A stretch of 6,425 nt of DNA, taken from contig URWP01000160.1 in NCBI GenBank assembly GCA_900551645.1, positions 1-6,425 of the forward strand, given 5' to 3'. The position numbers and the translations under genes were made by a program. Positions 1-6,425 of the stretch are shown here, one piece after another. Numbering within the stretch: the stretch's first letter is position 1; every line of letters starts with the position of its first letter. Source of the DNA: an uncultured Bacteroides sp. (GTDB taxonomy: Bacteria; Bacteroidota; Bacteroidia; Bacteroidales; Bacteroidaceae). The notes under the pieces were generated by a model. It searched no databases, was not told the DNA's origin, and was given only the letters and a program-made list of their open reading frames with translations.

Positions 1-1189
1 GCCGTTACCGGTGGGGTAATCGGTTCTGCATCGGCCTTGCTGCTTGTTTCTCTTGCTTGGGCTACTGATTACCGGGAGAGCCACGTCTGGATAATCGGTC
101 TGCTGCCTTTGGCCGGGCTGGTAATCGGTCTGCTGTATCATTACCTGGCAGGCACGGCTGCCCGGGGAAACAATTTTCTGATTGAAGAAATCCGCAGTTC
201 CCGGAATATTATTCCTTTCAAGATGGCTCCGCTGGTTTATATCGGTACGGTACTGACCCATCTGTTCGGAGGGTCGGCCGGACGGGACGGGGGTACAGAT
301 GGGAGGGGCCATAGCCGATTTTCTGTCGCGCTTCTTCAGGGTGCATCCGTACGACCGTAAGATTATGGTACAGATTGGTATCGGAGCCGGTTTCGCATCG
401 GTATTCGGCACTCCGTTGGCCGGTGCCGTATTTGCGTTGGAAGTCATCGTTGTGGGACGTATGCGTTACGATGCGATATTGCCCATTTTCCTTTCTGCCT
501 TTTTTGCTGATTATGCCTGCCATGCCTGGGGAGTAAACCATGCTGTCTATACCATGAGCGAAGTGCCCGGTCTGGATGTCCGGACCTTGCTATGGGTACT
601 GCTGGCGAGTCTGATGTTCGGACTGACTGCCATGCTTTTCTCCCGTTCCATCGGTTTCTGGAGTGGGCTGGCCAGGAAATACGTATCGTATGCTCCATTC
701 CGTCCGTTGGTGGGAGGAGTCTGTATCGCCTTGTGTGTCTGGCTGATGGGGACGACCAAGTATATCGGGCTGGGTGTTCCGGTGATTGTCAGTTCGTTTA
801 CGGAAGTACAGATGTGGTATGATTTTCTGCTGAAGCTGTTGCTGACCACATTTACCATCGGGGTAGGATTCAAGGGGGGAGAGGTGACTCCGCTTTTCTT
901 TGTCGGCGCTACGTTAGGGAGTGCATTGTCTGCGCTGTTGCCGTTGCCTGTCTCTTTCCTGGCTGGATTGGGATTCGTCGCTGTCTTTGCCGGAGCTACC
1001 AATACGCCGATATCCTGTACGCTGATGGGTATCGAACTTTTCGGTATCGAGGCTGGTATTTATCTGGGAATTGCCTGTGTGGCCGCTTATCTTTTTTCCG
1101 GTCATACCGGTATCTATACGGCTCAGGTGGTGGGAAGTCCCAAGCATCTGTCATACTGGAAGGCCCGGAAGGGAACAACCCTGGAGTGA
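1..1189 (+). pseudogene. CLC-family anion channel/antiporter, 5'-partial and frameshifted
   Basis: This is an inner-membrane CLC anion transporter that moves Cl- or F-, often in exchange for H+. Frame 1 is open from base 1 and reads AVTGGVIGSASALLLVSLAW, with no start in the window, so the true start lies upstream. Frame 1 encodes the first helices, a GNN motif (N57 counted from base 1) and THLFGGSAGR, then runs out of frame to a stop at 358-360. The protein resumes in frame 2 at 293 as VQMGGAIADF, followed by many hydrophobic helices, the GGEVTPLF motif (875-898) and a stop at 1187-1189. The family expects GREGTGVQM at the junction, and adding five bases at about 288 restores it. The repaired reading has 397 codons plus the missing N terminus, and no C-terminal CBS domains. 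The residue spacing fits the CLC-F fluoride antiporter clade (inference). It could be a true pseudogene, a switchable gene or a sequencing error. The ATG at 299 is internal and is not a credible start. GC content looks higher than in the other genes. Confidence 0.85.
280..294 (+). repeat. GGACG pentamer repeat at the CLC frameshift
   Basis: The bases read GGACG GGACG GGGGT. If one GGARG unit stood between the two GGACG copies, the codons would read G-R-E-G-T-G-V, which is the CLC family motif. The tract is therefore a likely site of slipped-strand loss of one 5-base unit. Only two exact copies are present now. Confidence 0.6.
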
Positions 1190-1191
1190 GT

Positions 1192-1235
1192 GGACTGATA
1201 AAGGAACCCATACCTGTTTGTCTCTTTATCAGTCC
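1192..1235. terminator. Hairpin between convergent CLC and ansB genes
   Basis: A perfect 12-bp inverted repeat, GGACTGATAAAG at 1192-1203 and CTTTATCAGTCC at 1224-1235, encloses a 20-base loop. It starts three bases after the CLC stop and ends 18 bases beyond the ansB stop, so it could end transcription from both sides. No run of T follows on either strand, so it is not a textbook intrinsic terminator. It may instead act as a 3'-end stabilising structure or a pause site. Confidence 0.55.
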
Positions 1236-1253
1236 CGGATTTGGAAATGGTAT

Positions 1254-2315
1254 TTAGTATTCGTTGAAGTATTCCTGAATCTTTTTCCAGTCGTTTGTCT
1301 TGGTGAGGGCCAGCATCAGCAGGACACGGGCTTTCTGTGGATTCAGTCCTTGTGAAGCGACAAACTGGTATTCGGCATCGTTCACTTCGGCATCGAGTGA
1401 AGTCGGACCGGCAGGGACACGTGAGGAACGGACTACCAGGATTCCTTTTTTACGTGCATCTGTCAGTACCGGGAAAACGTTCTTGTGTATGTTGCCATTG
1501 CCTACACCGGCATGAACTATCCCTTGGTAACCGTTTTCCAGCATCGGAGCTACCATGTCGGCATCGATGTTGGAGTAACCGTACACGATTCCTACTTTCG
1601 GGAGCTTGTCCAACTGGCTAACATCGAAAACAGACTGTGTGGTATGCTTCTTTTCCGGTGAAGCAGTATAGGTTACCTTACCGTTCAGTACATGCCCAAG
1701 CGCACCGGAGTTTGGAGCCTGGAAGGTTTCTACACTTACGGTATTCATTTTTGATACGTCTGCTGCGCCGAGAATGTTTCCGTTCATGGCAACCAATACT
1801 CCTTTTCCTTTGGATGCTTTGTCGGCGGCAACTACTACGGCATTATAAAGATTGAGTGGACCGTCGGCACTGATGGCGGTAGAAGGACGCATGGCACCTA
1901 CCAGAACCACGGGCTTGTCACCTTTTACGGTCAGATTGAGGAAATAGGCTGTTTCTTCCATCGTATCTGTTCCATGGGTAATGACAATACCGTCTATGTT
2001 CGGGTCTTTCATCAGTTGGTTGATTTTCCTGGCTAATGTCAACCAGACTTCGTCGTTCATGTCCTGTGATCCGATTTTTACGATTTGTTCGCCAGTTACA
2101 TTGGCGATGTTTTTTATTTCGGGTACAGCATCAAGCAAAGAGCTGATAGCTACTTGTCCGGCTGTATAGTTGGTAGCGGTGGCAGATGCTCCGGTTCCGG
2201 CAATAGTTCCTCCGGTAGCCAGAATGTGAATGTTTGGTTTCTGCTGCGCTAAAGCCATCATTACGGAAAACAGCATTAGGATGGCTGTTGTACTTAGTCT
2301 TTTGATTGTTCTCAT
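1254..2315 (-). CDS. ansB: Exported type II L-asparaginase
   Basis: This enzyme hydrolyses L-asparagine to aspartate and ammonia, most likely in the periplasm. The 353-residue length is close to E. coli AnsB (348), and the sequence is strikingly similar along its full length. Residues 1-23 form a signal peptide (MRTIKR, a hydrophobic stretch, then ALA before QQKP). The catalytic residues are all visible: T37 in ATGGTIAG, Y50, S83-Q84 in GSQDMND, T116-D117 in THGTDTMEETAYF, K189 in DVSKMN and E310 in DAEVND. They correspond to E. coli T12, Y25, S58-Q59, T89-D90, K162 and E283. I find no cysteine in the protein, so the E. coli C77-C105 disulfide is absent. The C terminus LNPQKARVLLMLALT is also typical. 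The ATG at 2315 is chosen because it gives a complete signal peptide. The gene stands alone, divergent from mazG and convergent with the CLC gene. I found no convincing promoter for it. Confidence 0.96.
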   Translation of the reverse strand: MRTIKRLSTTAILMLFSVMMALAQQKPNIHILATGGTIAGTGASATATNYTAGQVAISSLLDAVPEIKNIANVTGEQIVKIGSQDMNDEVWLTLARKINQLMKDPNIDGIVITHGTDTMEETAYFLNLTVKGDKPVVLVGAMRPSTAISADGPLNLYNAVVVAADKASKGKGVLVAMNGNILGAADVSKMNTVSVETFQAPNSGALGHVLNGKVTYTASPEKKHTTQSVFDVSQLDKLPKVGIVYGYSNIDADMVAPMLENGYQGIVHAGVGNGNIHKNVFPVLTDARKKGILVVRSSRVPAGPTSLDAEVNDAEYQFVASQGLNPQKARVLLMLALTKTNDWKKIQEYFNEY

Positions 2316-2827
2316 AAAACTTTTGTTTGATTAAAAATAGATTAGTTAATGATTGTGTGATATTATTTCCGAGATTTCAGAAAAATGAGATTATCCTTGT
2401 CGGATAAACAAGTAATTAGGTCAGAATTAATATATACTCTTATACTTTTCGGTTCTGCCATATTTATAATGTGTTATATTTTTCAAGGATATCGTCAAGT
2501 CGTTTTACTGATTCATTGAAGCTTGTATCAGTCCTGCCTGATAGGGGAGATTCCGACAAACCTTCTGACAAAGTATTTCAATGCATCGTATGGAATGATT
2601 CAGAATTGATTTCTAATATCTGAAAAATCCAGGAATGCTCAATGAAACTCCCGTGTTTCTTCTTGTATTATTAGTGTATATTATAAAAAAGATACATTTA
2701 TTTGTTTAAAAAGTGAAGGAGATGTATGCGGTGGAAAGTAAGTAGGGATCTAACGATTTGGAGCGGTTTTATTTCACGAAGGTCATAGTTTTTCATTACT
2801 TTTGCATGGTCTTTAAAGAAATGAATT
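2316..2827. other. AT-rich 512-base gap between divergent ansB and mazG
   Basis: This stretch is clearly more AT-rich than the flanking genes. Its right end holds the mazG promoter. No strong ansB promoter was found. It contains short dyads (TTATCC/GGATAA at 2391-2407 and TATCAG/CTGATA at 2526-2543). On the minus strand there is an open run of 35 codons, from a TTG at 2571 to a TAA at 2464, whose end reads SFNESVKRLDDILEKYNTL. The same frame is open for about 29 codons before an in-frame TGA at 2578-2580. This could be a small gene, a gene relic or chance. No tRNA, riboswitch or mobile element was recognised. Confidence 0.5.
2772..2804 (+). promoter_or_regulatory. Bacteroidota-type promoter of mazG
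   Basis: TACTTTTG at 2797-2804 is a perfect match to the Bacteroidota -7 consensus TAnnTTTG. A near-match to the -33 element (TTTC for TTTG) lies at 2772-2775, with a 21-base spacer. Transcription would start near 2811, giving a leader of about 17 bases before the mazG ATG. The element matches are direct observations; activity is inferred. Confidence 0.6.
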
Positions 2828-3613
2828 ATGCATACGAAAGAAGAAAAGATGGAGGCATTCGGACGGTTGCTCGATGTATTGGATGAGTTACGTGTGAAAT
2901 GTCCGTGGGACAGGAAACAGACCAATGAGAGCCTGCGTCCCAATACGATAGAAGAAGTATATGAACTTTGCGATGCCTTGATGAAGGATGACAAGAAGGA
3001 TATCTGCAAGGAACTGGGTGATGTATTGCTTCATGTAGTCTTTTATGCGAAGATTGGCAGTGAAACCGGTGATTTCGATATCAAGGATGTGTGTGACAAA
3101 TTGTGTGACAAGCTGATTTTCCGTCATCCGCATGTATTTGGTGAGGTGAAGGCGGATACGGCTGAAAAAGTTTCTGAGAACTGGGAACAGATTAAACTGA
3201 AAGAAAAAGATGGAAATAAGTCTGTGTTGAGTGGGGTCCCTCAAGCACTCCCATCTTTGATAAAGGCATACCGTATCCAGGATAAAGCACGTAATGTGGG
3301 CTTCGATTGGGAAGAACGCCAGCAGGTATGGACTAAAGTAAAAGAGGAAATCAGTGAATTTGAAGCTGAAGTGGAACAGATGGATAAGGATAAGGCAGAA
3401 GCCGAATTCGGTGATGTCTTGTTCAGTCTTATCAATGCAGCCCGTCTGTATAAAATCAATCCTGACAATGCATTGGAGCGGACTAACCAGAAGTTTATCC
3501 GTCGTTTCAACTATCTGGAAGAGCATACTATTAAAGCAGGAAAGAATCTGAACGAAATGACATTGGCCGAAATGGATGAAATCTGGAATGAAGCCAAGCG
3601 CCAGGGACTTTGA
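2828..3613 (+). CDS. mazG: Nucleoside triphosphate pyrophosphohydrolase MazG
   Basis: This is a cytoplasmic house-cleaning enzyme that hydrolyses NTPs and dNTPs to the monophosphate and pyrophosphate. In other bacteria it lowers abnormal nucleotides and modulates stress responses. At 261 residues it is almost the same length as E. coli MazG (263) and has the full tandem-domain form. The N-terminal domain shows CPWDRKQTNESLRPNTIEE, the metal-binding EEVYE (residues 42-46) and ELGD (62-65). The linker carries HPHVFGEV and the typical ENWEQIKLKEK. The C-terminal domain, the catalytic one in E. coli, has EEISE (173-177) and EFGD (193-196), so both sets of acidic Mg2+ ligands are intact. The ATG at 2828 is chosen because upstream ATGs at 2806 and 2821 are out of frame and the promoter fits a short leader. 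The gene is monocistronic here, followed by a hairpin. No mazEF toxin genes are adjacent, unlike in E. coli. Confidence 0.95.
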   Translation: MHTKEEKMEAFGRLLDVLDELRVKCPWDRKQTNESLRPNTIEEVYELCDALMKDDKKDICKELGDVLLHVVFYAKIGSETGDFDIKDVCDKLCDKLIFRHPHVFGEVKADTAEKVSENWEQIKLKEKDGNKSVLSGVPQALPSLIKAYRIQDKARNVGFDWEERQQVWTKVKEEISEFEAEVEQMDKDKAEAEFGDVLFSLINAARLYKINPDNALERTNQKFIRRFNYLEEHTIKAGKNLNEMTLAEMDEIWNEAKRQGL

Positions 3614-3639
3614 TTCAGGCCTGTTTCGATAAGATAAAG

Positions 3640-3690
3640 AATGTCCCTTCTTTCTTTTCCTGAGGATGGAAACCGAAAAGAAGGGACATT
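3640..3690. terminator. Bidirectional terminator between mazG and the CBM9-like gene
   Basis: A perfect 14-bp stem, AATGTCCCTTCTTT at 3640-3653 and AAAGAAGGGACATT at 3677-3690, encloses a 23-base loop. On the plus strand it is followed by TTCTTATT-type T-rich DNA from about 3689. On the minus strand the stem is followed by CTTTATCTTATC. It lies 26 bases after the mazG stop and 45 bases beyond the stop of the convergent gene, so it can serve both. The inner part can also pair in a shifted register (TCTTTTC with GAAAAGA). Confidence 0.8.
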
Positions 3691-3735
3691 TCTTATTATG
3701 GGTGTCTCTGTGTATAAAATTTTCCTTGATTCACC

Positions 3736-4812
3736 TTATTTTTCGCTCCAGAACCGTCCTTCGTTGTTCAATAGATAACGTGTCTGGGTATTCGGATCGG
3801 TCACAGTAATGCGATACAGGTTAGATGAGGCTTCCAGGTCAATCTGTGTTCCTGTTGGTAGGCCTTCACGTTCTTTGTCGGTAATCTGGAATTGGTCGAT
3901 GCTTTGCAGATAACTGTGATTCTGGCCATAGGCATCCTGTTGCGCATAGAACATGGCCCACATCAGTTTGTAGATAGATGCTGGGCAGGCTGGTGACCAG
4001 TCTACTCTGATTCTGCTTCCTACCGGACTGTCTGCCAGATACAAGTATCCCCAACGGTCAGGCATATGCATATCTACTTTTCCGGTCGGTGTCCATACCC
4101 AGTTCTCTTCCGGTCCTTTCTCTTTCAGCCATTGTACGCGTGAGAAGTTGATACGCCAGATATTTCCGGCTTTCAGCGGATTCTCGAAGTTCCATGTTAT
4201 GGCCTGATGAGGAATAGCCATTTCTACACTCCAATACTTATCCTTATCAGTAGGATTGTTCAGTGTTCCTTCACAATGGATGGCCAGTTTAATATCTTTG
4301 CAATCCCATGGAATGAGGAAGCTTCCACCGGTTCGGTAGGGTTTGTCGAGTATCAGGTCGAACAGTACACCACGGGCATTGGTCTCAAATTCGAAATAAC
4401 CTTGTCCGTTGTTGTCCGGGTCAATGAACACTTCGAAATCGTTGTCGTAATAGATGATGGTATCTCGTTGGGTCAGTTTGGCCTTGATGTTTTCCTCTTC
4501 CAGAATAGCACCTACATACAGGTAGTCATCATCCCATAGCATTTTAGCTGTTGTCTGGTATTTGGGAGTAGGGAATCCTTCTCCGCTGATATCAACAAAC
4601 GGTTCGGTAGAAGCTGCCTTCAGCCAAGAACTTTCGTCCAGCTTACCGTCTATGTTCAGTTCGCCTGTGGTACGGAAGCAGGTATAAGTTCTTGGTGCGG
4701 TCAGAAAACGTTCGTATTTTTCAAAGAGGCTTTGTGAAAGTGCCGGTAAGGCAGTCATTGCCAATAAGCAGGTATATATCAGTTTTTTCATTGTTCTTGG
4801 TATTTTTATCAT
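3736..4812 (-). CDS. Exported carbohydrate-binding family 9-like (CBM9) protein
   Basis: This is probably a secreted or periplasmic sugar-binding protein with no catalytic domain recognised. It has 358 residues from the ATG at 4812; a second ATG at 4791 (residue 8) gives a cleaner signal peptide, MKKLIYTCLLAMTALPALSQ, and may be the true start. There is no lipobox, so it is not an evident lipoprotein. The CBM9/DOMON-like beta-sandwich spans roughly residues 45-260. Its markers are ELNIDGKLDESSW, WDDDYLYVGA, NDFEVFIDPDNNGQGYFEFE, WSVEMAIPHQAI, RINFSRVQW and PDRWGYLYLA. Residues 262-358 form an extra tail that I do not recognise. The upstream fucosidase stop and the ATG at 4812 share a base (TAATG), so the two are very likely co-transcribed and perhaps translationally coupled. 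Family identity is well supported; the ligand and the link to fucosylated glycans are inferences from context. Confidence 0.88.
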   Translation of the reverse strand: MIKIPRTMKKLIYTCLLAMTALPALSQSLFEKYERFLTAPRTYTCFRTTGELNIDGKLDESSWLKAASTEPFVDISGEGFPTPKYQTTAKMLWDDDYLYVGAILEEENIKAKLTQRDTIIYYDNDFEVFIDPDNNGQGYFEFETNARGVLFDLILDKPYRTGGSFLIPWDCKDIKLAIHCEGTLNNPTDKDKYWSVEMAIPHQAITWNFENPLKAGNIWRINFSRVQWLKEKGPEENWVWTPTGKVDMHMPDRWGYLYLADSPVGSRIRVDWSPACPASIYKLMWAMFYAQQDAYGQNHSYLQSIDQFQITDKEREGLPTGTQIDLEASSNLYRITVTDPNTQTRYLLNNEGRFWSEK

Positions 4813-6164
4813 TAATTGCTTTCAATGACTTGTCCTACTCCCCGATAGAGTTTGATTGGACCGTCTAGCAGGACTGCAATAACTGTGATTTGTTCATCTT
4901 GTACGTGTTCCGGAACATCGATATACAGATTGCCGGGAACTTCGTTCCAGTAATTCTTGTTGTAGACTTTATAATTCAGCATGGCGCCATTCCCTACTAC
5001 CCATACACGGTTCACCTTATTCATTAGACCTTTGACCTCTATCGGACCGTTCGGACGATAAGGAAGGTACAGGTACAAGATATCTCCGGCTTTACTTAAT
5101 GTAGTATATCCCTGGAAGTGCTCATTCGGAATACCGGCACGGGTATCATAGATGGCTTCTTTGTGCTTGGTAGTCCAACGGCCGAATTCTTTCAGTATGG
5201 CGACTTGTTCTTCTGGGATAGTTCCATCTGGTTTCGGACCGATATCAAGCAGCAGGTTACCTCCCATACTCAGACAGTCAACAAATGTGCGGAGCAGAAT
5301 GTACGGTGATTTGTAGTTTTTATCAGTAGGCTGGTAACCCCAGGAATCGTTCATGGTCATACATAGTTCCCAGTAATTGTCCTTCGGACGTACAACAGGA
5401 ACCCCCTGTTCCGGAGTCGCATAATCGCCATAACCTTGGATACGGGAGTTGATGATGACATTCGGATTGGTAGAGCGAAGTAAATCGACGATACCTTTTG
5501 AATTCCATGCTTCAGCACTCTGTTCCCAGTCACCGTCGAACCAATAAAGATCCGGTTTCCAGGTTTCGTTCAGTTCTTTCAGTTGGGCAAAATTGAATTT
5601 GCAGAATCGGCTCCAACGCTCAGGATCGTCTTTGTAACGTACTTCAGTACGGGTCTTGTTCGGATAATCGGGGTGTGACCAGTCCAACAAAGAATAGTAG
5701 AACCCTAATTTGAGTCCTTGTTTACGTACTTCTTTTACAAAAGGGGCGATTAAATCTTTTTGGGCTGGCGTTTTCTTGACAACACTTAAGTCGCCTGCTT
5801 TGGTATCCCAAAGAGCTACTCCGTCGTGATGTTTGGTTGTAATAACTGTGTATCGTGCTCCACTTTCTTTAATCAGACTTACCCATTCCTCCGGATTGTA
5901 TTTAGAAGCAGTGAATCCTTCTTCCTGTTTCATATATTCATCATATGGCAGGTAGTTGTTAAAGAAGGACCAGCTTTCTGATACACCTTTAACAGAATAG
6001 ATGCCCCAATGGATGAAGATGCCTAACTTAGCATCTGCAAACCATTCCATACGTTTTTCCTTCTCTTCTGACGTGGTAGCAGATTGTGTTTCCTGGCTTC
6101 CGGCTGTCAGAGGTGATAGCAGGAAAGAACTTACTAAAGCAGATACAAGTAATTTTTTTTTCAT
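4812..6164 (-). CDS. Exported GH29 alpha-L-fucosidase
   Basis: This glycoside hydrolase family 29 enzyme releases terminal alpha-L-fucose by a retaining mechanism, acting outside the inner membrane. It has 450 residues. Residues 1-23 are a signal peptide (MKKKLLVSALVSSFLLSPLTAGS) without a lipobox cysteine. The catalytic barrel covers about 35-345, with MEWFADAKLGIFIHWGIYSV, TTKHHDGVALWD (H112-H113), LGFYYSLLDW and DLYWFDGDW. D210 in WFDG is the expected nucleophile, matching human FUCA1 D225 (SDG). E266 in YWELC aligns with human FUCA1 E289 (KWEMC), the reported acid/base, and is followed by the shared SWGY. GGNLLLDIGPKPDG (301-314) is another family signature. A C-terminal beta-sandwich follows at about 355-445. 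These features favour the broad-specificity GH29-A type over GH29-B, but that is inference. It is the first gene of a two-gene unit with the CBM9-like protein. A run of nine A follows the start ATG directly. Confidence 0.95.
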   Translation of the reverse strand: MKKKLLVSALVSSFLLSPLTAGSQETQSATTSEEKEKRMEWFADAKLGIFIHWGIYSVKGVSESWSFFNNYLPYDEYMKQEEGFTASKYNPEEWVSLIKESGARYTVITTKHHDGVALWDTKAGDLSVVKKTPAQKDLIAPFVKEVRKQGLKLGFYYSLLDWSHPDYPNKTRTEVRYKDDPERWSRFCKFNFAQLKELNETWKPDLYWFDGDWEQSAEAWNSKGIVDLLRSTNPNVIINSRIQGYGDYATPEQGVPVVRPKDNYWELCMTMNDSWGYQPTDKNYKSPYILLRTFVDCLSMGGNLLLDIGPKPDGTIPEEQVAILKEFGRWTTKHKEAIYDTRAGIPNEHFQGYTTLSKAGDILYLYLPYRPNGPIEVKGLMNKVNRVWVVGNGAMLNYKVYNKNYWNEVPGNLYIDVPEHVQDEQITVIAVLLDGPIKLYRGVGQVIESN

Positions 6165-6189
6165 GTAAATTAGGTTTATTGGTTTATGA

Positions 6190-6271
6190 ATTGTTTCAGG
6201 TTATATTTAATCAAATCTTGGATTCAGCAACACTGTAATTAATCATTGTTTTTCATAAGTACTGAAACAAT
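6190..6271. repeat. Inverted repeat upstream of the fucosidase gene
   Basis: ATTGTTTCAG at 6190-6199 is the exact reverse complement of CTGAAACAAT at 6262-6271, a 10-bp match with 62 bases between. A third, imperfect copy (ATTGTTTTTCA, 6245-6255) faces the right arm closely and could form a local hairpin with it. The copies lie between the likely promoter and the start codon. They could be operator half-sites or leader RNA structure; function is unknown. Confidence 0.4.
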
Positions 6272-6342
6272 ATCGTGTTTTTGGTAACTTTCATATCCGA
6301 TGATTCGCATAGCTATGTGTCGCAAGATGTGGTTCGATGGAA

Positions 6343-6373
6343 CAAAAGTAAGCATAAAATCTGAGAAAACAGA
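6343..6373 (-). promoter_or_regulatory. Possible promoter of the fucosidase-CBM9 unit
   Basis: On the minus strand TACTTTTG (6350 down to 6343) matches the Bacteroidota -7 box perfectly. A weak -33 candidate (TCTG, one mismatch) lies at 6373-6370 with a 19-base spacer. Transcription would begin near 6335, leaving a long leader of about 170 bases. A weaker -7-like box, TACTTATG at 6261-6254, lies closer to the gene but has no -33 partner. Confidence 0.4.
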
Positions 6374-6425
6374 TGCTTTCGACAGAATCTTTCTTTTATG
6401 AACTTGCTCAAATCACTCTTTCCCA

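Noticed and set aside
547..1002. 151-codon open frame antisense to the CLC gene
   Set aside because: It is opposite conserved CLC helices and its composition is low-complexity (Pro, Asn, Ser, Thr) without any motif.
2443..2450. TACTTTTC on the plus strand, close to the -7 promoter consensus
   Set aside because: It has no -33 partner seen and lies about 380 bases from mazG, which has a better promoter near its start.
2537..2602. Minus-strand stretch reading ALKYFVRRFVGISPIRQ, similar to the end of an AraC-type HTH
   Set aside because: The run is only about 23 codons between stops and lacks three residues between the F and G of the AraC pattern. It conflicts in frame with the more coding-like small ORF in the same place.
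2888..3526. Long 212-codon open frame on the strand opposite mazG
   Set aside because: It lies wholly inside the well-supported mazG gene and its translation has no recognisable family features, being rich in Phe, Ile and Leu as expected of a shadow frame.
6317..6423. Minus-strand open frame entering from the right edge and ending near 6317
   Set aside because: It is about 35 codons with a Cys- and Leu-rich translation unlike a conserved protein, and it overlaps the best promoter candidate for the fucosidase gene.
6398..6425. Possible gene start at the right edge, plus strand (MNLLKSLFP)
   Set aside because: Only nine codons are visible, with no promoter match just upstream; too little to call a gene.
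1..6425. Search for CRISPR arrays, insertion sequences, tRNA or rRNA genes, and SusC/SusD genes
   Set aside because: No regularly spaced repeats, transposase, cloverleaf or rRNA sequence, or SusCD protein was seen anywhere in the window.

Overview
The window looks like chromosomal DNA of a Bacteroidales gut-type bacterium (Bacteroides, Phocaeicola or a close relative). The basis is the protein families and their wording, a perfect Bacteroidota -7 promoter box (TAnnTTTG) before mazG and another before the fucosidase gene, the absence of clear Shine-Dalgarno sites, and AT-rich intergenic DNA around genes of moderate GC. I did not run any database search.

Layout from left to right: (1) positions 1-1189, plus strand, a CLC-family anion transporter that enters from the left edge and is broken by a frameshift at about 280-293, exactly in the GREG motif that carries the gating glutamate; (2) a long hairpin at 1192-1235 between convergent genes; (3) 1254-2315, minus strand, an exported type II L-asparaginase (ansB); (4) a 512-base AT-rich gap (2316-2827) between divergent genes, with the mazG promoter at its right end; (5) 2828-3613, plus strand, mazG, a house-cleaning NTP pyrophosphohydrolase; (6) a strong hairpin at 3640-3690 that can serve as a terminator in both directions; (7) a two-gene minus-strand unit, in transcription order a GH29 alpha-L-fucosidase (6164-4812) and a CBM9-like exported protein (4812-3736), which touch at TAATG; (8) a 261-base right flank with a likely promoter and inverted repeats.

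How the genes relate: the fucosidase and the CBM9-like protein are probably co-transcribed and both exported, which points to release and handling of fucosylated host or plant glycans. No SusC/SusD pair, sigma/anti-sigma pair or regulator is visible, so a full polysaccharide utilisation locus cannot be claimed. The asparaginase, mazG and CLC genes appear to be independent units.

I see no clear undescribed multi-gene system. The strongest observation is the broken CLC gene. Its restored sequence matches the spacing of the fluoride/proton (CLC-F) antiporter clade, and the break is best explained by loss of one 5-base unit from a GGANG-type repeat.
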